A stretch of DNA of 45,927 nucleotides from positions 10,850-56,776 of the forward strand of contig NZ_LT635545.1 of assembly GCF_900120125.1 (NCBI RefSeq), in the 5' to 3' direction. Origin of the DNA: Gemella massiliensis (GTDB taxonomy: Bacteria; Bacillota; Bacilli; Staphylococcales; Gemellaceae). The notes under the pieces are model-generated. The model did no database searches, was not told where the DNA came from, and worked only from the letters and a program-made list of their open reading frames with translations. Positions 1-8,982 of this stretch are shown here, in pieces (positions within the stretch are counted from its first letter, which is position 1; every line of letters begins with the position of its first letter). Made by a program: the position numbers and the translations under genes.

Positions 1-76
1 CAGCTATTCTTGTTTGTAAAGTATGAGGTATATATCGTTGTGTTTTTTCTATATTTTCTGTTATAATAGTTTTCAT

Positions 77-143
77 AAGAGTAAATTCCTTTTTTTGATT
101 TGGTGTAACTTCATCATACAGGATTTACTCTTCTTTTTTTTTA
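77..143 (+). terminator. Rho-independent terminator of a gene left of the window
   Basis: Inverted repeat with arms at 77-89 and 121-132 (AAGAGTAAAT / ATTTACTCTT), followed by a T-rich run to 143. It faces right, so it would end a transcript entering from before base 1. The loop is long (about 30 nt), so a leader-type regulatory hairpin is also possible. Nothing else in bases 1-220 looks coding. Confidence 0.45.
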
Positions 144-265
144 TTATATGTCTCACATCTATTGTAACACTACACCGGCTATATTTTCTATATAAGAAAA
201 CGTTTTATTTTTAAACTGTAATATGATATGATATAAATGTATATACTACAAAGGAGGCTATACAT

Positions 266-754
266 ATGGAGAATAATTATTCAAATATTTTAGTTGCTGT
301 TGATGGTTCGTATCTAGCTGAGTGGGCTTTTGAAAATGCGGTATCTATCGCTAAAAAAAATAATGGTTCTCACTTATTTATTGTTTCTGTTGTTGATAAA
401 ACAATCTCAAGTACAAATAGTTTAGGAAATAATTATACTGCTAAACACTTAGAATTTGCTGAAAAATTAGTTAACGGCTATGCAACCGCAGCAAAAAAAC
501 ACAGAATTGCTGCTACAGGCATTGCTGTAGTCGGCATCCCTAAAATCGTTATTACTGAAGATATTTTAGAAAAATATAATATTGATTTAGTTGTTTGCGG
601 ATCTTCCGGACTTACTGGTCTCAAACGTGTCTTAATCGGTTCTGTTTCAGAAGGAATAGTAAGATATGCAAATTGTGATGTTATCGTTATTAAGCATTAC
701 TCTATTCCGGAAAATTATACGGCGAAGATTATTTCAGAATTAAGTGATAAATAA
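266..754 (+). CDS. Universal stress protein, UspA family
   Basis: A 162-residue single-domain UspA protein, expected to be a cytoplasmic ATP-binding stress protein. The first strand and helix read ILVAVDGS near residues 8-15. The nucleotide-binding signature G-x2-G-x9-G(S) is visible as GSSGLTGLKRVLIGSVSEG near residues 112-130. A strong Shine-Dalgarno (AAGGAGG, 251-257) sits eight bases before the ATG. A TATAAA box with an upstream TG lies at 229-237. The next gene is a clear paralogue with its own promoter, so this is a tandem duplication rather than one obligate operon. Confidence 0.93.
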   Translation: MENNYSNILVAVDGSYLAEWAFENAVSIAKKNNGSHLFIVSVVDKTISSTNSLGNNYTAKHLEFAEKLVNGYATAAKKHRIAATGIAVVGIPKIVITEDILEKYNIDLVVCGSSGLTGLKRVLIGSVSEGIVRYANCDVIVIKHYSIPENYTAKIISELSDK

Positions 755-903
755 TTAACTATAAAAAATAAATTTAACTACTATAATGTAATCGTTAACT
801 AAAAAATAAAAATTATATAACTTTCTATTGATTAATATCTCGATTATCTGATTGTTTTATGGCTTTATCACTAAAGAATTTAAGTAAGTTTTTTGAAAAT
901 AAT

Positions 904-931
904 TTTACTTTCTTTCGAAATATGTTATAAT
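904..931 (+). promoter_or_regulatory. Extended -10 promoter of the second usp gene
   Basis: TATAAT at 926-931 is preceded by TG at 923-924 (extended -10). A weak -35 (TTTACT, 904-909) lies 16 bp upstream. It gives the second usp gene independent transcription. Confidence 0.6.
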
Positions 932-966
932 ATAAGTAAAGATAATAAGGTTTGGAGGTTCTCGCT

Positions 967-1467
967 ATGGAAAACAAATACTCAAAAATATTAGTTGCAG
1001 TTGATGGTTCTAAACAAGCTGAATGGGCTTTTAAAAACGCAGTAGCTATTGCCAAAAGAAACGAAGATGCTGAGCTTTATATAGCTTCTGTTATAGATGC
1101 AACAATCGCTACTTCCGGATTATCAGACCCTTATATTTTCAATTCATTCTACAAAAGAACAAAAGAATTAGTTGACAGCTATGTGGAATCTGCTAAGAAA
1201 GACGGCTTAACAAAAGTATTCGGCATTGTTGAACAAGGTATTCCTAAAATTGTTTTAAGTGAAGACATTGTCGACGAAAAAGGCATTGACCTTGTAGTTT
1301 GTGGATCTTCAGGTTTAACAGGATTCAAACGTATGCTAATGGGTTCTGTATCTGAAGGTATTGTGCGTTACGCTAAGTCTGATGTAATCATTATCAAACA
1401 ACGTTCAATACCGGAAGATTTTGAAGCTACTATCGCTAAAAAATTCCAAGAAGAACAAAACAATTAA
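967..1467 (+). CDS. Universal stress protein, UspA family (paralogue)
   Basis: A 166-residue UspA protein closely related to the gene at 266-754. Both begin MEN(K/N)YS and share the GSSGLTG...GSVSEGIVRYA nucleotide-binding segment. An in-frame TTG at 952 would give a five-residue-longer protein, but it overlaps the GGAGG Shine-Dalgarno at 954-958. ATG 967 has correct spacing and aligns with the paralogue's start, so I use it. A good terminator follows directly. Confidence 0.93.
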   Translation: MENKYSKILVAVDGSKQAEWAFKNAVAIAKRNEDAELYIASVIDATIATSGLSDPYIFNSFYKRTKELVDSYVESAKKDGLTKVFGIVEQGIPKIVLSEDIVDEKGIDLVVCGSSGLTGFKRMLMGSVSEGIVRYAKSDVIIIKQRSIPEDFEATIAKKFQEEQNN

Positions 1468-1473
1468 AAAAAG

Positions 1474-1516
1474 TTCAAACGGGAAATTTTAATAACTTCC
1501 TGTTTGAATTTTTTTA
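1474..1516 (+). terminator. Terminator after the usp pair
   Basis: Twelve-base arms at 1474-1485 and 1497-1508 (TTCAAACGGGAA / TTCCTGTTTGAA, one G-U type pair) are followed by seven T residues. Confidence 0.85.
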
Positions 1517-1522
1517 TAACAA

Positions 1523-1558
1523 AATAAGAAGGTGTATTTGATAATACATCTTCTTATT
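1523..1558 (-). terminator. Terminator of the two-component operon
   Basis: Fifteen-base arms at 1523-1537 and 1544-1558 with one wobble pair and a six-base loop, ten bases beyond the histidine kinase stop. On the minus strand it is followed by TTTTGTTATAAAAA, a moderate U-tract. Confidence 0.65.
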
Positions 1559-1567
1559 TACTCTACA

Positions 1568-2797
1568 CTATTTATGCTCATCAAGGGTAAAACGCACTTC
1601 AATTTTAAAAATTCCATCTTCAGGTGCATAAGCCTTAATTGTTTCTTTATGTTTTTCCGCAATTACTTGTGCCATCGACAGACCTATTCCATACCCTTTA
1701 ATATTACTATTTCTCGATTCATCCAAGCGATAAAAACGATCAAATACTTTTCTTAGATCCCCTTTTTTAACGTTTGCCACATTTGATACTTTTAACGTTG
1801 CGTGACGACGATTTTTCTTCAAGGATACATTTATCTGCGTATCCTTAGGAGCGTATTTTATAGAATTTTCCAGTAATATATCCATTAACTGAACTATTGC
1901 CTGTTGTTCTCCGCTATAATGTACATTATTATCTATATCAGTAAGAAAATGTTTTTTTTGAAAATTTGCAAGTTCTTCAAAATCTTCTATTCTTGTTTTT
2001 AGACATTCTGAAAGATTAAACTTAACTTTCTCCACATTATCTTTTTCTTCCATTCTACTAAAGACAACCAAACTGTTAACTAAGCTGGTCAATCTATCGA
2101 CTTGATTTTGAATGTTTTTTGTCCATTTAGAATCTCCATTTTCGAGTTCAAGAACATCTGTATTAGAACGTATTATAGCAAGTGGAGTTTTAAGTTCATG
2201 ACTGGCATCTGTAATAAACTGCTTTTGTTTTTGATAACCTTGCTGAATTGGCAAAATAACTTTTTTAGACATTAAAACTATTAAAACAAATACGGATAAT
2301 ATAACTATTGTTGATATAATAACAGTATTTCTTACAAATGAATGATATGAATCTAATTCACGTTGAATATTAAGAAATAAAATTAAATCTCCAACGCTTG
2401 TTTTTATTTTAAGAAACCTATAACTACCCACGTACCCATTATTATACGGTCTTTCTATCGCTGCATTAGTTAATTTTTGTACAGATTCATGATTTTCTAA
2501 AAGCGAATCATCTCTATAAGAGCGAATTACCTTACCCTCCGAATTAACTTTAACCACGGAAAAACCATTATAAGTAGTTGCACTGGAAGCATTTTTGGTA
2601 ATAACCAAATCATCACCGTCTTCACTAAACACCGCTGTTAAAGTTGAAGAATTTGCCGCTTCATACAATGTTGCATCAACACGTTGTCCTATTTTATAAT
2701 AATTGATAAAATTTAATGTTCCTGCCATAAGAACTATAACTACCGTTACACTCAAAACGGCAGTGGTTATAAATTTTCTTCTAAGACTCTTGAACAT
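1568..2797 (-). CDS. Sensor histidine kinase
   Basis: A 409-residue membrane histidine kinase. Transmembrane segments lie near residues 12-31 and 157-177 and flank an extracytoplasmic sensor of about 125 residues. The H-box ITDASHELKTPL places the phospho-acceptor at His200. The N-box LLENSIKYAP has Asn311, and a glycine box GYGIGLS lies near 368-374. The usual DxGxG box is not recognisable: its place holds VSNVANVKKGD. The start codon lies inside the end of the response regulator gene (17-base overlap), which implies translational coupling. The signal is not evident from sequence. It is loosely reminiscent of streptococcal CiaH, but too divergent to name. Confidence 0.92.
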   Translation of the reverse strand: MFKSLRRKFITTAVLSVTVVIVLMAGTLNFINYYKIGQRVDATLYEAANSSTLTAVFSEDGDDLVITKNASSATTYNGFSVVKVNSEGKVIRSYRDDSLLENHESVQKLTNAAIERPYNNGYVGSYRFLKIKTSVGDLILFLNIQRELDSYHSFVRNTVIISTIVILSVFVLIVLMSKKVILPIQQGYQKQKQFITDASHELKTPLAIIRSNTDVLELENGDSKWTKNIQNQVDRLTSLVNSLVVFSRMEEKDNVEKVKFNLSECLKTRIEDFEELANFQKKHFLTDIDNNVHYSGEQQAIVQLMDILLENSIKYAPKDTQINVSLKKNRRHATLKVSNVANVKKGDLRKVFDRFYRLDESRNSNIKGYGIGLSMAQVIAEKHKETIKAYAPEDGIFKIEVRFTLDEHK

Positions 2798-3467
2798 CTA
2801 TTATCTCCAATGTATAACCAACATTTCTTGTTGCTTTGATTTGAATATTTGCATCTAAGGCTTTAAGTTTTTTTCTAAGATATGAAATATTCACCCAAAC
2901 AACATTTATCTCAGAATCACTGTCATAACCCCATATTCTCTCTAAAAATTGCTCTGTCTGAATAACATTCCCCGGGTTACGCATTAACATTTCCATCATT
3001 TGATATTCCTTATTCGATAATCTTACCTTATCTTTTTCAGTAGATAATTCAAAAGTATACTTACTCAGACTTACATTTCCGAGTTCAAGAACATTACTTG
3101 TAAATGTAGCTTGTCGTCTTGTCATCGAACGTACACGTGCTAATAGTTCTTTTATAACAAACGGTTTTGTCAAATAATCATCCGCTCCGCTATCAAGACC
3201 GTATACTTTGTCTTCAACCTCTGATTTTGCTGTTAATAGTAAAACAGGAGTATTTTTCTTACTTTCTCTTAACTTCTGAACGACGGTTACTCCATCCATT
3301 TTAGGCATCATCACATCTAAAATAGCTCCGTCATAATCATCCAGTAATAAATAATCCAACGCATCTTGCCCATTATCAACAGTATCAACTGAATAATTAT
3401 TATGTTTTAACATCGCCTCTAAGGCATCTGATAAATCTCTTTCATCTTCAGCAAGTAATAATCTCAT
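2781..3467 (-). CDS. OmpR/PhoB-family response regulator
   Basis: A 228-residue response regulator, first gene of the two-component operon. The receiver domain (about 1-115) has acidic residues E7/D8, phospho-acceptor Asp51 in ILDVMMPKMDG, and Lys101 in LTKPF. The winged-helix DNA-binding domain (about 125-222) has the typical WGYDSDSEINVVWVNISYLR recognition segment. The Shine-Dalgarno is GAGGTG, ten bases upstream. AT-rich DNA at 3475-3560 must hold the promoter; TATAAT-like boxes are present but no single pair stands out. Confidence 0.95.
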   Translation of the reverse strand: MRLLLAEDERDLSDALEAMLKHNNYSVDTVDNGQDALDYLLLDDYDGAILDVMMPKMDGVTVVQKLRESKKNTPVLLLTAKSEVEDKVYGLDSGADDYLTKPFVIKELLARVRSMTRRQATFTSNVLELGNVSLSKYTFELSTEKDKVRLSNKEYQMMEMLMRNPGNVIQTEQFLERIWGYDSDSEINVVWVNISYLRKKLKALDANIQIKATRNVGYTLEIIDVQES

Positions 3468-3589
3468 TTCTTACACACCTCACTATAATTATATTGCAAC
3501 CTAATTATACAAATATTAATTAAAATCTAGTTAAATATAAATCATAAACTATAAACATATTTATAAGATTAAATAACATACCTTTAAAA

Positions 3590-3624
3590 CACTAAAACAG
3601 GCTATTACTCTTGCAACAGCCTGC
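3590..3624 (-). terminator. Terminator after the CobW-type gene
   Basis: Twelve-base arms at 3597-3608 and 3613-3624 (GCAGGCTGTTGC / GTAATAGCCTGT on the minus strand, with G-U pairs), tetraloop AAGA, then a TTTT-containing tail. Confidence 0.75.
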
Positions 3625-3646
3625 TTCTAAATTTATTTATATAATC

Positions 3647-4732
3647 TTATAATTTAACTATTTCTCTATATCTAAATGTTGGATTTGGTCTGCCCGGAAT
3701 TAATGCGTTTAGTTTTTCTTGTTTGTAACCTACTTTAGCAAACACACGGTCAACCTCTTCTTTAATTATTTCCACCAGTTTATCCGGATGTACTTCTACA
3801 CGTGCATTAACTGTTAAGAATATCTTATCACTCTTGCTATCCAGTATTCTTAAACTACCAGTTTCTTTTTCACCAACAATATTACCGACAATACCTTCAT
3901 TAGCACCTTGTAATAAAAATTTCACATGCCCTACATTTAAGTTAAGTGAGTCGAAACGCTCTCCTAAATTAGCTAAAAAGTTCTTAGCCAATTCCCCGAA
4001 GTTTTCTTCTTTTTCGATACTGTATGTACCGTTTAACCAACCGAATAACGCTTCTCCGTCGGCATATGTATCATAATCAACTTCTACAATTCTACGTCCA
4101 ACTTCTTTTTTACTATTGATAATATAATCAAACCACTCATCTAAACCTTCACCTGTTTTAACGCTGGCTGTTAAAACATTTTCGTTATTAAATTCTTTTT
4201 TAGTTTTTTCAACTAAATCATTTAATTCATCATCTGATAATAATTCTATTTTGTTGATTAAAATTACATCAGCTTCTTCAAATTGTTTATAAATAATGTA
4301 ATCACCTGAATTGGAATGGTCTTTTAATACCGCTTTTAAACGTACTGGATCAGCTAGTGCTGTTAATTGTTTTAGATTTACACTATTACTATATTTTTCT
4401 TTCAGAGGTTGCATAATTGTTGCTGAAAGGTCAGTACAGCTACCAACAGGTTCTGCTAAAATAATATCGCTGTTGTTCGCTTCTTGTAAATGAGCGATTG
4501 CATCTGCAAAACCGCCGAAGTTACAACAAAAACAACTTCCACTTACTTCTTCAACAATATCATTATTAGTTTCTAAAAACGAAGTATCAACCAGCTCACT
4601 TGCTTGGTCGTTAGTAATTAAACCGACTTTTTTCCCTTTTTTATTTAAACGTTTTGCTATTTCCCATAGAAGACTGGTTTTCCCTGCTCCTAAAAAGCCA
4701 CCTACTAAAATTAAATCTGTTTTATTAGTCAT
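3647..4732 (-). CDS. CobW/COG0523-family GTPase (putative metallochaperone)
   Basis: A 361-residue P-loop GTPase of the CobW/YjiA/ZNG superfamily, which delivers metal ions to client proteins. The Walker A motif is GGFLGAGKTS (residues 11-20). The signature CxCC metal-binding motif is GSCFCC with Cys67, Cys69 and Cys70. The NKxD-like base motif reads INKIELL. The C-terminal half is the divergent CobW_C region. The Shine-Dalgarno AAAGGAG precedes ATG 4732. It follows the aquaporin gene by 30 bases, so the two are probably cotranscribed from the promoter at 5606-5635. The metal and client cannot be told from sequence. Confidence 0.9.
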   Translation of the reverse strand: MTNKTDLILVGGFLGAGKTSLLWEIAKRLNKKGKKVGLITNDQASELVDTSFLETNNDIVEEVSGSCFCCNFGGFADAIAHLQEANNSDIILAEPVGSCTDLSATIMQPLKEKYSNSVNLKQLTALADPVRLKAVLKDHSNSGDYIIYKQFEEADVILINKIELLSDDELNDLVEKTKKEFNNENVLTASVKTGEGLDEWFDYIINSKKEVGRRIVEVDYDTYADGEALFGWLNGTYSIEKEENFGELAKNFLANLGERFDSLNLNVGHVKFLLQGANEGIVGNIVGEKETGSLRILDSKSDKIFLTVNARVEVHPDKLVEIIKEEVDRVFAKVGYKQEKLNALIPGRPNPTFRYREIVKL

Positions 4733-4762
4733 ACTAGGATTCTCCTTTGATTATTAAAGTTT

Positions 4763-5575
4763 TTATTTGTTTAACTCTTTTTGTTTTTTTAATGCCGGTT
4801 CTAATACCTTAGTAAAGAAGAAGCCAGCCAATATACCTGCAACAATCGGCGCAAGAATGTATACCCAGAAAAATCCACCGCTTGCATCAGGAAATGCCGC
4901 ACTACCCCAACGGAACATCCACGCTACCAGACGTGGTGCAAAATCACGTGTCGGATTCATACCTGCTTGAGTAATCGATGCTAATAATGCTAATAATGCA
5001 CCAACTGTTAACCCTATTAGAATTGGTGCCGTATTATCATTCGGTCTTCCTACGTTTGCTCCTTCTGTAAATAAGAAAATCATAAGAACCAATAAGAATG
5101 TTCCCAACGCTTCGACAAAAATTGCCAATGGCATTGAAATCGAATAACCGCCCGGTTGATTATAATACTCACCGAACATTTTAGCAGTTGTTACCGATTC
5201 AAATGTCCCGCGCACAATATTTTTCTTAGCTTCGTATTGAGAAATTGATGAACCATATACTCCATATACCGTTAGCGCTCCTAAAAATGCACCAACGAAC
5301 TGTCCTAAAATGTAAGTTGGCAATCTCTTAGCACTCATACGCCCCGTTAAAACCATGGCAACCGATACAGCCGGATTAAAGTGTGCATTACTTAAGTTTC
5401 TTGTCATATATATACCAAAAGTTACAGCTAATGCCCATAGCGTTCCTATTTGAAATAGACTTTGATGTGCATCATATAATACAGCCGCTGCTACAGCTCC
5501 CGTTCCAAATAAAACTAAAATAAAAGAACCAATAGCTTCCCCAAGGAAGTCATTTTTTAATGAATATTTCTCCAT
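4763..5575 (-). CDS. Aquaporin/glycerol facilitator family (MIP) channel
   Basis: A 270-residue integral membrane channel with six predicted helices and the two MIP half-repeats. The first pore motif is canonical (FNPAV, NPA at 67-69). The second reads GMNPTRDF (NPT at 207-209) instead of NPAR. The Asp after Arg (RDF) is characteristic of aquaglyceroporins, so small polyols such as glycerol are the likely substrates. It is the first gene of an operon with the CobW-type GTPase. The start has Shine-Dalgarno AAAGGGG. Confidence 0.92.
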   Translation of the reverse strand: MEKYSLKNDFLGEAIGSFILVLFGTGAVAAAVLYDAHQSLFQIGTLWALAVTFGIYMTRNLSNAHFNPAVSVAMVLTGRMSAKRLPTYILGQFVGAFLGALTVYGVYGSSISQYEAKKNIVRGTFESVTTAKMFGEYYNQPGGYSISMPLAIFVEALGTFLLVLMIFLFTEGANVGRPNDNTAPILIGLTVGALLALLASITQAGMNPTRDFAPRLVAWMFRWGSAAFPDASGGFFWVYILAPIVAGILAGFFFTKVLEPALKKQKELNK

Positions 5576-5605
5576 GAATATCCCCTTTCAAAATTTTATA
5601 GCTAT

Positions 5606-5635
5606 ATTGTAACAAAAAAAGTAAGATATTTGCAA
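5606..5635 (-). promoter_or_regulatory. Promoter of the aquaporin-CobW operon
   Basis: On the minus strand, -35 TTGCAA (5630-5635), an 18-bp spacer ending in TGT, and -10 TACAAT (5606-5611). Confidence 0.75.
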
Positions 5636-5763
5636 CCTTTAATTTTATTGGAAAATTACTATGTAATTTTTTAGATAATTATATTTATATAAAAAATATA
5701 CCTCGAAATATAATTCTAATTTTATAATTTACTAAAAAGTACGTGTTTTATAGAAAACCTTTG

Positions 5764-5793
5764 AAATATAAGAAAAAAAATATTCTTATATTT
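5764..5793 (+). other. AT-rich hairpin in the aquaporin-pip spacer
   Basis: Perfect 11-base arms AAATATAAGAA (5764-5774) and TTCTTATATTT (5783-5793), followed on the plus strand by a T-rich run. No plus-strand gene lies upstream, so the role is unclear. The rest of the 5636-5859 spacer shows nothing coding. Confidence 0.5.
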
Positions 5794-5808
5794 ATTTTTT
5801 GGGAAATT

Positions 5809-5831
5809 AAGAAAAGAGATAATGAATCTCT
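5809..5831 (-). terminator. Terminator after the YhgE/Pip gene
   Basis: On the minus strand, stem AGAGAT-TCATT-ATCTCT followed by a TTTTCTTAATTT tail, just beyond the stop at 5860. The outer AAGAAA/TTTCTT bases extend the stem. Confidence 0.6.
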
Positions 5832-5859
5832 CTAAGTTTCTTATCTCTCCTTATTTTAA

Positions 5860-8010
5860 TTATAAAAATAATTTTGATTTTCCTCGTTCTCTACTTAACC
5901 TTTCAGATTTTGCTATAAGACTTACCGCAATAACACCTATCACCAATACTATTACCAAGTAAGTTAATAATATTTTCATATCACGCTCAACAGCAGGTAT
6001 ATAGACTCCACCTACCGCTTCACGCAATAAACCTATTGAATATGTAAATGGAACTTTCGGATATAAAGTTTGGAAAAATTTCGCAGTCATTTGAATAGGA
6101 AAAGTTCCTCCTGAACTCCCAAGCTGTAGTACCAACAATATAATACACAGCGCTTTACCAATATTTCCAAAAATATAAACTAATGTATATATGATTGATG
6201 AGAATAATAAAGCAATTAATAAACCATACACTACAAAACGATATGGTGATACCGCCTGTGTTCCTAGGACATACATATCCCCAAGCGTTACTATCATACT
6301 TTGAAATAGTGCTATTATCATAAACAACAACCAACGCCCAAAATATTTTTCATAAGGCTTGTATTTCTTATCTTTATCTTCAACTTTCGTTGTTAATAAC
6401 GAAGATATTAATAGTGAACCTACCCAAATTGAAAGTACCGTATAAAACGGCGTCATAGCTGAACCATAATTCGAAATATGATATAATTTATTTTCCTGTA
6501 AATTTACGGGATTGGCAAAAAATTCCGCCTGTTTCTTATAATCTACTTTTAAAAGATTAAAGAGTGAATTTGTATCAACTTTACCTTCCGCTTCTTTTAT
6601 CTCTTCTGACAATTTTTTAATTTTTTCTTTTATTGTCGGCATTTCGGAACTTAATGTCAGCAACTTATTATGAGCCATATTAACTTTCATTTCCGCTTCA
6701 CTTAATTTATTAGAAATTATCGGAAGTTCTCCTTGTGCTTCATAAATAATATTTGAAAATTTTTCCGCATTTACTTTTGCTTTTGATAATACGTTTTCTA
6801 TCAACGGTGCTACTTCACCATTTAATCCTTGATTAAAATTATATGCTGTTTCATTAATACTCTGTGTTCCCTCTACAAAACGTTCCTTAGCCTCTGTAGT
6901 TATTTCGTCATACTTATCAATATTATTGTAAAAATTTTTATTTAATTCACTTATTTTTTCAATATCAGCAATTAAATTATTTACTCTATTCAACTGATTG
7001 TTAAATAAATTTTCACCGGACAGTTTGTTAAAATAAGAAAAAATATTCTTCACAAGCTCTAAACGTTGAATACCGGTAGAAAATCTACTATCTAAAGTTT
7101 TCATTTTAGCTTTTAATTCATCCTTTTTAGTTGGTTTATTTTGAAATTCAAGTGCTATTTCATGTGCATCTTTAGAAATATTTTCAACTTCTGATAAATG
7201 TTCACTTATCTTCGGTAATAATTTCGCATTAAAACCTTCTATATTACTAATAGCTATCTCCGCTTTATCAGCCAACATAATGCTATTGGTAGCCACCTTA
7301 TCTACTTCCGGTAAAGTTGTATGTATGGCACTTATAATATTTTGCCCACGTTCTACCTTGTTAATTAATTCATTTAAAGCACTTTCATAATTTGAAAAAT
7401 TATCATTTAATTTTAGTATTTCTTCTTTTGTTTTCTCAATAGATGGTAAATTTTCTTCAAATTTTATACCGGCTTCATGAAGTTTCTCAAAGATAATTCC
7501 ATTTGCCGTTTCAACAAAAGATTTACTAATGTTATTCGCTATTGCAGAAGCCCCGCTATTTGTTATTTTAGGACTAATAGCATTTATTTTTTCATTTACC
7601 GTATATTCTATTGTTGCTTTTTCCGGTGTACCTCGTGTAATTGATGTAAGATCTTCGGTAAAATTTTCCGGTATCACTATACTGGCATAATAATCACCTA
7701 TCTTAACACCATCTTCCGCCTGTGCTTTTGTTTCTACAAATTGCCAATCAAGATTCTTATTATTTTTTAATCCCTCTATGAGATTTTTCCCAAGATTTAT
7801 CTTATTATTTTCAACTGTTGCTCCTTTATCTTCACTCACAACAGCAACCTTTATCTGATTAGTATGTCCGTATGGATCCCATGATGATAATATATTAGGC
7901 CATGCGTACATCGAAGGCAATACCATAAGACCTATTATAATTAACCATGTTCTTGTCTTTCTGAATATTTCTTTAATATCATTTCTAAATATCTGAAATA
8001 TGTTTTTCAA
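5860..8010 (-). CDS. YhgE/Pip-family membrane protein
   Basis: A large membrane protein of the YhgE/Pip family, related to phage-infection proteins and to ESX/T7SS-associated and ABC-2-type permeases. There is one transmembrane segment near residues 21-36, then a long extracytoplasmic, largely coiled-coil region (about 40-500). A C-terminal block of five or six membrane helices follows. I start at TTG 8010, giving LKNIFQIFRNDIKEIFRKTR and 716 residues. GAGAGGAG lies eight bases upstream, and KNIF...F is the usual family beginning. An ATG at 8064 would add 18 atypical residues and has no Shine-Dalgarno. It appears to be monocistronic. Confidence 0.9.
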   Translation of the reverse strand: MKNIFQIFRNDIKEIFRKTRTWLIIIGLMVLPSMYAWPNILSSWDPYGHTNQIKVAVVSEDKGATVENNKINLGKNLIEGLKNNKNLDWQFVETKAQAEDGVKIGDYYASIVIPENFTEDLTSITRGTPEKATIEYTVNEKINAISPKITNSGASAIANNISKSFVETANGIIFEKLHEAGIKFEENLPSIEKTKEEILKLNDNFSNYESALNELINKVERGQNIISAIHTTLPEVDKVATNSIMLADKAEIAISNIEGFNAKLLPKISEHLSEVENISKDAHEIALEFQNKPTKKDELKAKMKTLDSRFSTGIQRLELVKNIFSYFNKLSGENLFNNQLNRVNNLIADIEKISELNKNFYNNIDKYDEITTEAKERFVEGTQSINETAYNFNQGLNGEVAPLIENVLSKAKVNAEKFSNIIYEAQGELPIISNKLSEAEMKVNMAHNKLLTLSSEMPTIKEKIKKLSEEIKEAEGKVDTNSLFNLLKVDYKKQAEFFANPVNLQENKLYHISNYGSAMTPFYTVLSIWVGSLLISSLLTTKVEDKDKKYKPYEKYFGRWLLFMIIALFQSMIVTLGDMYVLGTQAVSPYRFVVYGLLIALLFSSIIYTLVYIFGNIGKALCIILLVLQLGSSGGTFPIQMTAKFFQTLYPKVPFTYSIGLLREAVGGVYIPAVERDMKILLTYLVIVLVIGVIAVSLIAKSERLSRERGKSKLFL

Positions 8011-8232
8011 ATAAAAAACTCCTCTCTTTTCTACTAATAATATATAAAATTTTAAAGGGAGCAACTAAAAAATTATGATTTTTAAAAAAATCATTTTTTA
8101 AAGTCACCCCCGCAAGCTTTACTAAATGCTCTGAAAACTTTTTGTAGTAAATTTAAGCACCTGTAAACTACTGCGTCATAATATAATGTAGACACTTTTA
8201 TAAAAAAATAAAACTTTTAAGTAAATCGATTT

Positions 8233-8880
8233 TTAGTCCAAATATAAAACAATATTTTCCGCTGTTGATTTACGTAAATCTATTATTCTTTGATTACTAC
8301 TCCCACGAAATCTAAGACCTAAATCTTTTAATGCTATTATAAAAGGTCCATCAACAAGAACGTCACAAAGTGCCAATAACTCCTTTTTATCATCGCTGGA
8401 TTTTAACAGTTGCTCATATGTATAACCGCTATACACCCAAATATCTTTAGTATTACCAAATTCCATTCTTACTCTTTTTGCTAATGATAAAGCAACCTTA
8501 GTATTTAAAAACGGCTCTCCTCCTAAAATTGTTAATCCCTGAACATAGGGATGTCTTAAATCGGAAATTATTCTATCTTCCAACTCCATAGTGTAATCTT
8601 TTCCGGCATTAAAATTTTGAATACTTTCGTTAAAGCATTCTTTACAACCAAACAAGCAACCGCTAAGATATATTGAACACCTTACACCTTCACCGTCTAC
8701 AAATTGAAATGGTTTGTAATCCGCATATTTATTTTTAGAGTATTTTGAAGCCAGCCAAAAATCTTTCGCTTCTCGGAATGTCTTCATTTCACAAGAGTTT
8801 ATATTAGCCTTTTTTCTTTTACTATAGCCCGATGTATCAATAGTTTGAATAATTGTTTTAAATTTTTCTTCTCTTGACAT
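8233..8880 (-). CDS. nrdG: Anaerobic ribonucleotide reductase activating protein
   Basis: A 215-residue radical-SAM activase that installs the glycyl radical on the anaerobic class III ribonucleotide reductase NrdD. The cluster motif CX3CX2C is Cys75, Cys79 and Cys82 in GCLFGCKECFN. GGEP, near residue 120, is the SAM-binding motif. The core beginning FQFVDGEGVRCSIYLSGC matches NrdG, but the N-terminus carries about 55 extra residues compared with compact NrdG proteins. No nrdD lies in the window, and the gene has its own promoter at 8902-8930. Confidence 0.9.
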   Translation of the reverse strand: MSREEKFKTIIQTIDTSGYSKRKKANINSCEMKTFREAKDFWLASKYSKNKYADYKPFQFVDGEGVRCSIYLSGCLFGCKECFNESIQNFNAGKDYTMELEDRIISDLRHPYVQGLTILGGEPFLNTKVALSLAKRVRMEFGNTKDIWVYSGYTYEQLLKSSDDKKELLALCDVLVDGPFIIALKDLGLRFRGSSNQRIIDLRKSTAENIVLYLD

Positions 8881-8901
8881 TCTCTCACCCCTATTTTAAA
8901 T

Positions 8902-8930
8902 ATAATAGCACTTTTTTAGATGAAATACAA
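8902..8930 (-). promoter_or_regulatory. Promoter of nrdG
   Basis: On the minus strand, -35 TTGTAT (8925-8930), exactly 17 bp, -10 TATTAT (8902-8907). The Shine-Dalgarno GGGGTGAG follows before ATG 8880. Confidence 0.7.
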
Positions 8931-8982
8931 TTTTAAATCGTTATTTTTTTAAGAGAAAAAAATTATTTCTTTATATTTCTAC

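Noticed and set aside
23-214. 63-codon ORF at the left edge
   Set aside because: Phe/Leu/Tyr-rich translation of AT-rich DNA that spans a terminator hairpin, with no Shine-Dalgarno.
952-966. TTG start giving a longer second usp protein
   Set aside because: The TTG overlaps the Shine-Dalgarno itself, and the paralogue aligns from ATG 967.
8065-8130. Small peptide or Fst-like toxin gene after GGGGGTGA on the minus strand
   Set aside because: The only ORF is nine codons and lies in a simple inverted repeat. No toxin-like transmembrane peptide was found in either strand.
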